NCBI RefSeq assembly: GCF_021869535.1
Contig: NW_026262668.1
Location: 13,748,348-13,812,347, forward strand
Direction of reading: 5' to 3'
Length of the DNA: 64,000 bases
DNA from: Mytilus californianus
Taxonomy: Eukaryota; Mollusca; Bivalvia; Mytilida; Mytilidae
Part shown: positions 44,674 through 56,589 of the stretch, in pieces
Layout: each line of letters opens with the position of its first letter
How positions within the stretch are numbered: the stretch's first letter is position 1
The notes under the pieces: model-generated
What the model saw: only the letters and a program-made list of their open reading frames with translations
Database searches by the model: none
What the model was told of the DNA's origin: nothing
Translations under genes and position numbers: made by a program

Positions 44674-46912
44674 ACTTATAATTATCTTTTTTTTTATAGG
44701 AATTAAATACTTTTTACATGCCTTTTTAGAATGCAAAGAAGGTGGACAGCTACAGAAATAAGTAGTGTTCATACTTCTAATAATCATTAATGGCATCATT
44801 TTTGGTGTCATAATGTGTCAAAATATGTTAAAATATGTTTTTTCCTTATCTGACAAGGGAGGCTTAAAGGCAAATAAATTCAGTGCTATAGCATTCCAAC
44901 AACACAAAATATGAAAACAACACTTAAAAAATGTAAATTTCGTGCGTTCAAAGCGCTTTTCTGGATTTACCTTCATCAGGAACGCTCAAAGCAGAATATT
45001 TGAAAGTCAAGGATGTATATGTACCAAAACAGTTGATGAGCTTTATGACCAAAAAGAACATAAAAATAACATCCAAATTCATCTCAGGTTAACTTTGCAT
45101 GAGTGAGTAAGTAATCACAAAATGAGACAAAGAGTTATCAGAAATGGTATATTCTAAGGTGGCTTTTTTTGTGTCATATGATGGTTTGCTGAAGTCAATT
45201 GGGTACAAATGTTTGTTTTATTCTGTATATTTCTGTGTTTTGGAATCGGCCAGATAAACCCCAAAATAAATATCTTAATGTAACTTCAATTAGTATTTAA
45301 ATATAAGAGGATTGAGGGGATTTTGTACAATAATTAAGGGCAGAACCAGGCTAGGATCCAGTGTAATTAAATTTCACAGATAAATGTTGTCAGGTGATCT
45401 AAAGAAAAGAGTACAAGAAGTATTTTGGACTGATATTCTTATTAAAAAAAAAGAAAATCAGTTATATAGTATAAATATTAGAGCCTTATGAGCCACAGCA
45501 GATAATAAATGACATTGTTTCTTGCCATGAAGGCTGGATTCACAGAGTCTATTTTTATGCATCTGGGTAAACATTTTACATTTAGAATATTTCATAGAGG
45601 TCAGTGTTAGTTTTTAAGGATGCAGAAATCAATATTCACTGAGGCCATTAACTGATATTAATATTGGTAACTTTAGTCCATAAAAAACTCATACAAAATA
45701 TATAATTAAAACGGAAACTGAGTCGATAAGTTTTCTTATTCAAACAATATCCTAATCAACAGACTGTTATCTGACCGAATCGTTACCGATACAATTATGA
45801 ATTTATAATTATCATAGAATAATTATAGGTAAAAACATTATGTTAATGATTTTTGAGAAACATCTTTTTGTGCTAGGATTTAATGAAAATTGATATAAAA
45901 GATAAAAAGATGCTTTCCGAAATTCTTTATTAGTAATAAAAATTATCCATAGGTTGCCATTGAAGAAAATACATGAAAATTCAGACCTGAAATTATAGCA
46001 ACACAGACATATGTTAATGTATATCAGACTTACTCAGTTATAATTTTAATTACACATATGATTTCTTTATAATTAAATATATGATGTCATTATAATGTTG
46101 ACTAAATAATTCTTAGAAATATTTTTTGGTCTATTTTGCCTTTTTCTGATTTTTTTGGTTACATTTCTAAACATTGGCAGCTTGCTCTGATTAAAATATC
46201 TTTTTTTTTAAATAATAACTGTATCTTAAAAATGTGCCTTTAAGTTAGTAATCTTTTAAGTGATTTATATAATATGTAAATGTTTTTTGTTATTAGCATC
46301 ATTTGTTGTTGACGGCAAACCCTTGATAGTTTCTATTTAAAGTATTCTACAAATTTCTGAGACTTGTGACAATTTACAGCTTGACATTGTTTAGACACCT
46401 CTTTTTTGACAAATGTCTTTATCAAAACTATAAACAGACCAATTGACGTATATCCCTCATCTATTATTCATATATACAACTTAAGAATCGGTTAAATTTT
46501 AATTCCTTAATCTTCTAAAATGTTCTTATCCTAAATATAAACTTTTTATATGTATTAAACCAAGCATCAAATACTGTATCATGTATAATATCCTTTATTA
46601 ATCAAGAAATAAAATAACTTTATCAATATTTAAGGTATAGTATTTCTAACCCCATACTATACATTATATGATACAAACAATAATAACAGATAATATTATC
46701 TATACTGATATAATAAACGTATTGATGATCTGTTATTAACAAATAATATTATCTATACTGATAGACTACAAACATATTGATGATCTGTTATTAATTTGTA
46801 AATCTTTTGTTCTTCATAGCTTATTTTCTTGTGTAACTCTATCTGAGTCACAAAATAAAGATTTGATTGAATTTTATAATATGGCAATATCTTTTTGGTT
46901 TGTCTGATATAA
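44674..46912. other. Intron 2, no exon seen
   Basis: AT-rich. At 44938-45090 there is a repeat-like stretch (CGTGCGTTCAAAGCGCTTTT, ACCTTCATCAGGAACGCTCA) that I recall as common in bivalves but cannot assign. A 60 bp direct repeat of AACAAATAATATTATCTATA type lies at about 46683-46790. Confidence 0.45.
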
Positions 46913-47010
46913 GAGAGGGGAAAGATACCAAAGGGACATTCAAACTCGTTAGTCGAAAAATAAACTGATAATGCCATGACTTAAAAAAAAGACAAACAGA
47001 CAAACGGTAT
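46913..47010 (-). mobile_element. Family B tail end
   Basis: AGAGGGGAAAGATACCAAAG, GACATTCAAACTCGTTAGTC and ACTGATAATGCCATGAC. Cut off at 47010 by the family A copy that follows. Confidence 0.6.
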
Positions 47011-47570
47011 ACAAAAATAAGGAGATGTGGTATGATTGCCAATGAGACAAAATCCACCAAAGATCAAATAAAGTGGATGTAAGCAATTAAAACCGTACGG
47101 CCTTCAACAATGAGAAAAACTTATACTGTATAGTCGGCTATAACAGGCCCCGACATGAAAAATATGTAACAATTCAACTGAGAAAACTAACCGCCTAATT
47201 TATAACAAAATAATTTAAGAAAAACAAATATGACAGACATGAACCAACGACATCCACTGAACTACAGGCTCCTGACTTGGGACAATAGACTAAAGAATGT
47301 GGCCGGCTTAAACAGGTTTGTGAGCTCTCAACCCTTCCCCTAACAGTGGTGTAACAGCACAACATAAGAACAAACTACATGTATAAAAGTCAGTTGAAAA
47401 AGGCTTAACTCATCAGATCAATACAAAGCATAAAAACATCAAACAAAAACACAGACCAGACATGGTAGGGTACTTATCCATCCCTCATCCCCAACAACAA
47501 AAATGACACTAAGTACAGATCTGAGAGTACTCGCAGTTACTGACAGCTACTTCAAAGCCAATAACAACCA
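47011..47570 (-). mobile_element. Family A tail, longest copy
   Basis: AATAAGGAGATGTGGTATGA, ACCGTACGGCCTTCAACAAT, CTACAGGCTCCTGACTTGGG, ATGTGGCCGGCTTAAACAGG, then on to ACAGATCTGAGAGTACTCGC and GTTACTGACAGCTACTTCAA. This copy shows that the family extends at least 550 bp. It is inserted next to or into a family B end. Confidence 0.65.
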
Positions 47571-47705
47571 AAATATCAATAAGTATGCTGACTTTTGAAT
47601 TAAAAAAAATCAAAGTACCAGCAGTATTCAGTATTCTAGGATATTTTTACACCATATAAAGATATGATTACCATGTTTTTTGTGGTCTATATATTTTGTT
47701 TGCAA

Positions 47706-48125
47706 AAAAGAGGGAGATGATACCAGGGGGGTTAGGGGGGCAACAAAAAATCTTAAATTGAATAAAATAAGACAACACCGTATCTCCCTTAAAAAAGAAA
47801 AAGACGAAAACATAAACAAGACACAACACAGAAAACTAAAGATTGGCAAACACAAACCCCTCAATACAAGGGGTTAACTCAGGTCATCAGGAGGGAAAGT
47901 AATTTGTAATGAAATGAGCAACATTATTAGTGCCACATGTGGAGCAGGATCTGCTTACCTGAGATAACTTAGTTGCTGGTTGGGTTCATGTTGTTAAAGT
48001 CAATCTTTAGTTTTCTATGTTGTGTTTTGAAAACTATTGTTCGTCTTTTGGTTTTCATAGCGTTGTCAGTTTGTTTTTAAAACGTATCAGTTTGAATATC
48101 CCTTAGGTATCTTCCACTTCTCTTT
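47706..48125. mobile_element. Two family B tails head to head
   Basis: The left half (47706-47905) reads family B on the minus strand (AACACAGAAAACTAAAGATT, GGGGTTAACTCAGG). The right half (47928-48125) reads it on the plus strand (GTGCCACATGTGGAGCAGGA, TTTAGTTTTCTATGTTGTGT, TATCCCTTAGGTATCTTCC). The two face away from a short unique centre, forming a large imperfect inverted repeat just upstream of exon 3. Confidence 0.6.
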
Positions 48126-48275
48126 TATGCCTCTGTAGTCTGTAGTCTGTCATAAACATGAGAAAAGTCAATGGTTTTACCCTGTAGAGAAAAGTCCAAT
48201 GTTAAATGTGAAATCCAGAAACCCCACAAATAATAAATTTCAAAAGGAATACAATTTATTTTTATGTATTTTCAG

Positions 48276-48630
48276 CCCATGTTATATGATGGATTTAAAA
48301 AGTTTATGGACAGCTATATGGAGGCAGAGATACCAGAGGAATTATGTAAACATTTGTTTTTATCATTAATGAAAAAGCCAAGTGGACAAACAACAACTGG
48401 TAAGGATTATCACCATGTCAGAGATGTTGCTGCTGTCACGGCAACACAGACAGTCTGTGCTCCCATAACGCACCTTGGTGCAGATATACATATTGACAAA
48501 GGCGAAAAACACCAAGGCTTTGTAGAAAAAATTCATGGTTTGACAGAAAAACTCCACGGACTAGGTCTCCATGGTGAGAAAGGTCATAGTCGTCATGACA
48601 GCGGGGAGTCTGGGAAACGTAGTCGAGCAG
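48276..48630 (+). CDS. Dgk: Diacylglycerol kinase exon 3
   Basis: Follows the acceptor TTATGTATTTTCAG (ending 48275) in phase 0 and ends CGAGCAG|GTATCC at 48630 in phase 1; 118 codons. It opens with PMLYDGFKKFMDSYMEAEIP then EELCKHLFLSLMKK, the end of the recoverin-homology region; vertebrate DGK beta has DFEGFKLFMKTFLEAELP at this point. The rest is a linker rich in His, Gly and Lys (DVAAVTATQTVCAPITHLG, then KIHGLTEKLHGLGLHG, then SRHDSGESGKRSRAG) that is not conserved to my knowledge. If the donor is ignored the frame stays open to a stop at 48728, which would give a short isoform. Confidence 0.87.
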
Positions 48631-50469
48631 GTATCCCTTTGATGGCTGCATGTGATTTGTTGTATCAGTTATGTAGTTACATATCAGTGCAGAATGGAAT
48701 CGTTTCTTTTTTTTACAAAAATATTTAAAAAATTTAAATGTTAATCTTGCTGTTATATGCATGTCTTGTTTCTGCTCTCAGTTCTAATATTTTCTTCTAT
48801 ATGTTTGATGGCTGTGGTTCCTTTTTGTAGCACCTGACACTTAATATTACTTTTGAAGTTGCAGTGCCGTTTACAGTTTGCAAAACACCTCAATATCTTA
48901 TTCCAAGTTTCACATCAGTTTACAAAAATTGATGTATTTGTTGTTCATAATTGGATATTGTCATCCAATCATTGTCATCTGACCTAATTTTCATGCTCTA
49001 GTGGTCAGGTTAAGTTTTCAGGATTAGGTCTGTTCCTCACCAGCTATACACGATATGTCAAAATTATTGTAAGTTCAGAAACTATTGCATGCACTTTATT
49101 CTGATTTCTTAAGAATGGACAAAAAAGCGAGAATAATTATTGTGATTTTATAAGGAAAATCCCCATACAAATCCATGTATCAATTCAGAATACAAATTCT
49201 TATTATTGTGATACTTACCCAGTCCCATTATTGTCATTAATAAAAACCTCGCAATAATTTCTAAACAGTATTTTATATGTGGATAACAGTGGATTATTTT
49301 TGAGGGATATTTGCCCTTGTGACTTATGCCACATGGCCTTGATCTCATTTGAATGCTTCAGTATTTTTTTTCAGTACAAAATATATTCTTTCTGGTAACT
49401 TTGGTAACTTTGAATGATAGGTCAAAAGTATTGCATAAGTGAACTGGCTGTTATGGAAATACATTTGTCTCTGACTTATGTCATATGGCCTTGATCTCAT
49501 TTTGACACTCCAGTGATCAGAATAATTTCTTGGATTTAGTCTGCCACAGCTATATATATACATGACTGGTCAACAATATTTAGAATATTAGTTGTCTTGA
49601 TAATTTTACCTGTGGTTCATTTGTTTTCATGGGTTTTACCTGTGGTTCATTTGTTTTCATGGGTATCAATTTTCGTGCAGAGGAAAACATCTGTTTTTGT
49701 GGATACCAGATTTTGCTGTTCTTACACATTTTGTTTACAAGTCTTTCCAAAGCTTGTTTTATTTAACACTGAAATAAATTTACCTTTACCCACAAAATCA
49801 ACAAAAAAAAGTACCCCATGGATAATAATGAATCCACAATATATCTGTCTGACATTGGCCTTGACATCATTTACATGTTCTAGTGGTCTATTTTAATGAA
49901 TAAGATCTATCTCAGAAACCAAACATGATAGGTCTTTGGTATTGGAATTCAATACATGCACCTGAGCATTTGTACCTGACTGGTTTCATATAATTTTGAT
50001 CTCTGAGAGTTTAATTTCATTAAAAGTAATTCTGGTAATACAGTAGGCTAGACATAGTTATGTGTCCACTCTGTTTTTTTTTTTTGAATTATGTGTCATC
50101 ATGATTGTATTGATTTAAATATTTTTTGATTTCATAGTCATAAAAATAAACACAAAATTATGGGTTCAAAGTACAGTCCTGTAATTCGGGTGACATGGGA
50201 GATAAAATACAATCTGCAGTTGATAGATAAATTCTTCCTTTTCCTGGTATGGTTTTATTATCTAGATAAAATATCAGTTTATCCTAATATATTTACTTTA
50301 CGTCAATAACAATCAAGGTTAAGATTAGAATAGTTTTTATATAAATGGTTACATATTTTTTAGTACTTCATATTTGAGGCCTTTAGGGGGTCTAAATACC
50401 CATTATAGTCCATTTCTCAAAGTTGTGCAATGAATAACTACTGTAAATATTTTTTATTTCCCTGAAAAT
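48631..50469. other. Intron 3, first part; MITE-like copy
   Basis: No exon seen. About 49590-49842 resembles the CTGTGGATTCATT family (CATGGGTATCAATTTTCGTG, GGATAATAATGAATCCACAA). Two diverged copies of a stretch with TTATGCCACATGGCCTTGAT lie at about 49323 and 49478. Confidence 0.45.
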
Positions 50470-51435
50470 GTTATATATCCCAAATAAAGAAACAAAATGT
50501 GATATCCCCAAATAAAGAAACAAAATGTGATATCCCCAAATAAAGAAATAAAATGTTATATCCTCAAATAAAGAAATAAAATCTTATATCCCAAACTAAA
50601 GAAACAAAATGTTATATCCCCAAATAAAAAAAAACAAAATGTTATATCCCCAAATAAAGAAACAAAATGTTATATCCCCAAATAAAGAAACAAAATGTTA
50701 TATATCCTCAAATAAAGAAATAAAATGTCATATCCCCAAATAAAGAAACAAAATGTTATATCCCCAAATAAAGAAACAAAATGTTATATCCCCAAATAAA
50801 GAAACAAAATGTTATATCCCCAAATAAAGAAATAAAATGTTATATCCCCAAATAAAGAAATAAAATGTTATATCCCCAAATAAAGAAACAAAATGTTATA
50901 TCCCCAAATAAAGAAACAAAATGGTATATCCCCAAATAAAGAAACAAAATGTTATATCCCCAAATAAAGAAACAAAATGTTATATCCCCAAATAAAGAAA
51001 CAAAATGTTATATCCCCAAATAAAGAAACAAAATGTTATATATCCTCAAATAAAGAAATAAAATGTCATATCCCCAAATAAAGAAACAAAATGTTATATC
51101 CCCAAATAAAAAAAAACAAAATGTTATATCCCCAATTAAAGAAACAAAATGTTATATCCCCAAATAAAGAAACAAAATGTTATATCCCCAAATAAAGAAA
51201 TAAAATGTTATATCCCCAAATAAAGAAACAAAATGTTATATCCCCAAATAAAGAAATAAAATGTTATATCCCCAAATAAAGAAACAAAATGTTATATCCC
51301 CAAATAAAGAAATAAAATGTTATATCCCCAATTAAAGAAACAAAATGTTATATCCCCAAATAAAGAAATAAAATGTTATATCCCAAAATAAAGAAACAAA
51401 ATGTTATATCCCAAAATAAAGAAATAAAATGTTCC
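50470..51435 (+). repeat. 28 bp minisatellite, about 34 units, AATAAA in each
   Basis: Unit: CAAATAAAGAAACAAAATGT plus TATATCCC, with little divergence. Variants have AAATAAAAAAAAAC or GATATCC. A block containing TATATATCCTC and the unit with GTCATATCC occurs twice (about 50695-50740 and 51027-51075), which suggests a higher-order duplication of about 330 bp. Every normal unit carries the polyadenylation hexamer AATAAA on the kinase sense strand, within intron 3. Confidence 0.9.
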
Positions 51436-51889
51436 CAATTAAAGATTATCTCATATTATAGTTATACATACTAGTTGACATCTGATGTGTGTATATATAT
51501 TGCCCTTTGTTACAAGACAAAATACAAAAGCAGTATTTCTCCCAGAATTTTTCTTGTAAAGATTATGCTGGTAAACTGTGTATTTTTTGTTTTGTAAATG
51601 TACTTAAGAGGTTTCTTATATTCAGGACAAGTACTGGGCTCTGTTCCACTGTTTAAAAGCACTGCGGTTAAATTTTGTAGCTGTTTATAAAATTCTTGTC
51701 AAGGAAATATGGGACAAAATGAATAGAAATTTAATATTTGTTTTGTTGATTTAGAGCTTGACATATTGTGTGGACAACTGTCCGCTGTTGAAGATTTAAA
51801 TTTGACCTCTAGATGTCTTTTGGTTATTTGTTCATTGGGGTTGGTGTTTCATTGAAAAATACCCCAGATCTCCCTAAGGGTCTTGGTAG

Positions 51890-52565
51890 CCTATGGCAGT
51901 TCCATTCGACTTCAATCAAACCTGTCAACACTGAGGTTGTGAGGTTGACCTTGCACATGGCAGTTGTATTTGACTTCAATCGAACCTGTCAACACTGAGG
52001 TTGTGAGGTTGACCTCGCACATGGCAGATGCATTAGACTTCAATCGAACCTGTCAACACTAAGGTTGTGAGTTTGTCCTCACACATAGCAGGTGCATTCA
52101 ACTTCAATCGAACCTGTCAACACTGAGGTTGTGAGGTTGACCTCGTACATGGCAGGTGCATTCAACTTCAATGGAACCTGTCAACACTGAGGTTGTGAGG
52201 TTGACCTCACACATGGCAGATGCATTCGACTTCAATCGAACCTGTCAACACTGAGGTTGTGAGGTTGACCTCGCACATGGCAGATGCATTAGACTTCAAT
52301 CGAACCTGTCAACACTGAGGTTGTGAGGTTGACCTTGCACATGGCAGATGCATTAGACTTCAATCGAACCTGTCAACACTGAGGTTGTGAGTTTGACCTC
52401 ACACATGGCAGGTGCACTCGACTACAATCTTAATTGACTAGGATTGCCAGTTTTCCTGCTGAAGGTCAGTCAGGCTTCCTCCACCCCACAAATAAAAAAC
52501 TGGCCACAGCAAAATAGCCAATAGTGCTGAAAGTGATGTTAAACACCATCAATCAATCACATCTC
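51890..52565 (+). mobile_element. SINE with expanded 64 bp box-B region
   Basis: About eight 64 bp units (51908, 51972, 52036 and on) with GACTTCAATCGAACCTGTCA, ACACTGAGGTTGTGAGGTTG and ACCTCGCACATGGCAGATGC. The last unit passes smoothly into a SINE body: TTAATTGACTAGGATTGCCA, GAAAGTGATGTTAAACACC and ATCAATCAATC. In the normal SINE at 14047 the part before that body is TTGCAAGTTCGATCCCCGCA then CGTGGCAGGTG, which aligns with the unit. So the array is the tRNA box-B segment of a SINE, amplified. The frame at 51813-51998 is a repeat by-product. Confidence 0.75.
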
Positions 52566-53639
52566 CATTCATGCATGAATATAAATAGTGCCAATCTGTC
52601 TTCCTACCTAATGACATTTCTTTTTAAAAGCTACAGGTAGCTTCAAATGTTTCTTCAAGAACATGAATGTAAAATGCATGCCTTCTTTGTTTTCAAGTTG
52701 CATGACTGTTTTTCATTGGCCATGGTGGCTCTGTAGATATATGTTGTATTGTGGAAGCCATTTTAGATGTTAAAGATGTTCTGTGTTGCTGTAATGACAC
52801 GATGAAAGCCAACTCTATCTATCAGGTCAAATCATGTAAAAGGATGAGTGTATATATATTTAGTACTGTTATTTGCAACTGAACTGTGATTAAAGATGCT
52901 GCAAGTGGCTAATTTCCATTGAATAAATTTCACAGTTTCTAGAGCCAAACCTGTTTGTGAGGTTTTACTTTCAAGTCAACATTTTGTTTTTAATTAGGGC
53001 TTTGCCTACTAGTGGTGCCCTGTAGTATTCACTCTGTCTGTCCATCTGTTCGTCCATTAGCATTTGTAGTTCATATGAACAATTGCCTCAACTGATTTTA
53101 ATAGTTTTCATATGTAGTCTTTATATTTGTAAAGGGAAAATCTTTAACGTTTGGGTAAATTGTATGAAAATATTTCAGTAAATTTGGAAATTTAGGTAAA
53201 AACTTTGAATTTTTGTTAAAAAATCAAAAATTTTAAGAAATATCATTTTGTGCTAGGATTTCAACGGAAATTGAAGTATACATGTAAAAGAATATAATCT
53301 CAATTCCAATTAATTCTAGGTCTCAGTAGTTGATTTTTGTGAAATTAGAAAAAAAGATATGTGGTAAAAAGAAGTTTTTATAAAAAAGCAAAAATTTTTA
53401 GAAATATATTTTGGGGTTAAGATTTATGCAAACTAGTATGTACCAGTAGGTATAATATGCTGTTCCAAATTAATCATAGTGTAAAAAATTATCTGCCTGC
53501 TTCCAAATTGCTGCCAAATGCATAAAATTTTATACTGCCCAGCTTTTAATGAAACTTGATATTTACGTAGAACATATCTTGAACATCTACTTGTATTTAT
53601 TATTTGTTTCTTTGCCTCAAACAAAAATGTGTTGAGGTC
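52566..53639. other. Intron 3, no exon seen
   Basis: AT-rich. GGGCTTTGCCTACTAGTGGTG and TCCATCTGTTCGTCCATTAG at about 52995-53060 look like the start of a bivalve repeat related in style to 56590. Nothing coding. Confidence 0.4.
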
Positions 53640-53810
53640 AACATTTAGTCTTCAACAATAGTTGTATGTGTGGAGGTCAACATGTAGTCTTCAACAATAG
53701 TTGTATGTGTGGAGGTCAACATGTAGTCTTCAACAATAGTTGTAGTCTTCAACAATAGTTGTATGTGTCAAGGTCAACACTTAGTCTTCAACAATAGTTG
53801 TATGTACATT
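53640..53810 (+). repeat. 38 bp tandem repeat, about five units
   Basis: GTCTTCAACAATAGTTGTAT then GTGTGGAGGTCAACATGTA, repeated, with one shortened unit near 53740. Confidence 0.8.
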
Positions 53811-54999
53811 AAATCATCCAATATTGTACACCAATATGCAATAACAGGGGACATCATGTTTGTCTAAATGGATAAGAGGGTCAATTTTTAGTCCAACAGA
53901 GGTAATCCTAATTTTATTGAATTATTAATGTACAAAAATAGTGTAAAGTAAGAAATCTTAGAACATCTTTTAAACAGAAAAGTTAGAAGATAGGACTTTT
54001 AAGTGTATATGGTTTTAAACTTTACAATTATATAATTGATCACAATAAGTAAACATGAATTCCAACTTAGATAACCCTAATTCTATTGAATTATTGATGT
54101 ATGAAATGGTTTCAGGTATAAATCTAAGAAAGTCTTTCAACAGAATAGCAAGAAAATAGGACTGTTTCATGCCTTCCATTTAAAACTTTACAATAATGCA
54201 CGTATTGATACTGATATGTAAACTAGAAAATCACAGTTATCAAACATGCTGAATAATCAAAGGAACAATTTAAAAATTACTGATTTGGAACATAATTTCA
54301 ATGGACATTCCATTTGATACATCTAAAAATTCCCATAATTTTATCAGAAATCTCATTTGACTGGATCAACAATTGTATAACTGGATTTGACCATTAGACC
54401 AAAGTCTTTTACAATACTCTGGAATACCAGGAAAATAACTAAGTAATACCTTTTTTGTATATTTGAAACTGAATCATGGGGAAAACATATCGTAAATTTG
54501 AATACTTTTTTTTCAACATTATGGTATTATGTGTACTTTTTGAAGTATTTTCTTCCAATAATTTTAAATGCTGGAATAGAGATGAATAAAAGGAAACGTG
54601 GGGAATATGTCAATGCGACAGCAACCAAACAACACACAAATTAACGAGAGGTTAACATACAGTCACCATCAGTTGACAGCTGTCTTTACTATATGTCAAG
54701 CTCTGAAGAATTTAATTTGAAATTTTTTAATTCAGATTTGCCCATGTTTAACCAAATGTTGACTGTCTCAACCAATGAAAATCGCTATGATTTGTCATGT
54801 GTCATCGATGTTGTTTAAATGGATCGATTTTACCCCTTATTTTCAAAACCTTGAAGTAGATAATAGATAGAGGATAATTAAGTCTCTTGTTTAATGAAAA
54901 TGAAGAGATTTCTGACTTAGGGAATGGGTATAAAGTTCTAATATTTTTGGATCAGTCACATGACAGGTTATTTGTATGATCTCACATCAGTGATATTAA
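53811..54999. other. Intron 3, retroelement-tail snippet
   Basis: At about 54590-54715 GGGGAATATGTCAATGCGAC, AGCAACCAAACAACACAC and ATGTCAAGCTC read as the reverse complement of the tail-like stretch at about 51758-51850. Both are diverged relatives of family A tails. No exon seen. Confidence 0.4.
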
Positions 55000-55208
55000 T
55001 ACTGTAGATTCAATACTATTTGTGGGAAACCAATTTTCATGGATTTCATAGGTAAAGATAATTCATTAACTTAAACGTTCAACAAAGTTCAAATTTTCTA
55101 TAGGTTTGTAAGCAGACTATTTTCAAAACAATGAAATTAAGTATACAATTACAATTATTCCTCAACCCACAAAAAGTGGTTCCCATGAAAATAAATGAAT
55201 CCACAGTA
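55000..55208. mobile_element. MITE with TACTGTRGATTCA ends
   Basis: TACTGTAGATTCAAT at the left pairs with AATGAATCCACAGTA at the right. TATTAA lies on both sides (54994-54999, 55209-55214), although TA alone is the safer estimate of the duplicated target. Internal TTTTCATGG and CCATGAAAA also pair. Confidence 0.65.
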
Positions 55209-55877
55209 TATTAAATATGATTGTTTGATGGAACCTACTTATCTAAAGGAGATGCTAAAACCTGACCAAATCAAGTGGTACGTGGTGAAGTTCTTATGTA
55301 GGAAGTATGAAAATTTAGTAGGCTATTCTGTTCAGTGCCAGGGGATTTAATAACTAAAAAGAAACATAACAACTGATGAAATATGAATATTAGGAAAAAA
55401 AAATTTTGATAAATTTATGATATAATCATCGCCTACAATTATGGCCTTCAGGATCTTGATATGTAGTAATGTTGGCGCTGTGTTTCTGTATGAGTCAATC
55501 TGACAGACAATTAAGCAAAAACTTTATTGGGTAGTGGTGATGCAACAACCACGCTCTGGACCATCATACATAATTAATTTTAATTCTATTTTATGATGAC
55601 AGAATATTATAAATGTCAACCATTAAATATTAAGTAGATGTGGGAGTAAGAATAGACATTATGTAAGATTAATTTGACAGATTATGCTTCTATTATCATG
55701 ATTTCTTATGAAAAGACCTTGGAACCTGACATTTTATGTACTAAATTAAATCTAAAATAAAATGCACGTCTGAAATAGAAATTAATTGCTACACAAATTT
55801 TTTTGGGTGCAAGCTTTGGTAGATACTAGAATTTATGTACCTAAGACAAATTTTCCTGAAAGAGAGTTCAATTTTTA

Positions 55878-56021
55878 AGAAATAATTCATTGGGGCTTGA
55901 ATATATACTGATTTTACCACAGGTTGGCCTTTATACTGAATAATGTACCTTGAGCAATAGCATAAAGGGCAAACCTCAGGAAAAAAATCAGTATAAATTC
56001 AAGCCCCCATGAATTATTTCT
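55878..56021. repeat. Foldback (MITE-like) element in intron 3
   Basis: AGAAATAATTCATTGGGGCT at the left against the complement of AAGCCCCCATGAATTATTTCT at the right, then TATACTGATTTT with AAAATCAGTATA, and GGTTGGCCTTTAT with ATAAAGGGCAAACC. About 144 bp. Confidence 0.75.
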
Positions 56022-56589
56022 ATTCTAATAGGACAAATACAGCTATTGTTTTGGATTGAAGCACTCTAGGTGAAGGCAAATATTTGCTGCTCCCCTAATT
56101 AAACAAACTATTAATATTGACGTAAAAGACAATGAAACCTGAATTAGTAACATGCTTAATGATTTACGATTACATTCATGTACTTAAGACAGGTTTGGAC
56201 AAAGTCTAATGCTTATCTTACTTTTACTTAAGAAAATAAGCTTTCAACAAATTTTTATCATCGTTTGTTTACGTTTCAGTGTTTTGCTGACTTTCAGTTT
56301 CACATTTGTTCATTTTTCCGTGGAATGCTTAGATTTTTATGTCATCGTTCAATGACATCATTCACACTCACTTTCAGTGTCTGACCTGAGGTAACTCTTT
56401 CATACAAAGCATACTACGTGGGAGTAAGATTGGAACAGCTCAAATAAATTATGACGTTACAGATCAGCTGACATATCAATATTTTCATATTTTACCACAA
56501 GCGTGTACTCAAAGGTTTTGAAGAACGTAATTTTAGAATTACCTCTTTAATTTGAAAAATTAAGATCATGCATTGATCTAATAAATGAT

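Noticed and set aside
48631..48728. Exon 3 as a single-exon gene running to 48728
   Set aside because: A donor at 48630 in the correct phase for exon 4 is present, and the extension is hydrophobic without similarity. Kept only as a possible read-through isoform.
48366..48762. Minus-strand frames opposite kinase exon 3
   Set aside because: Shadows of the coding exon; no motif of their own.
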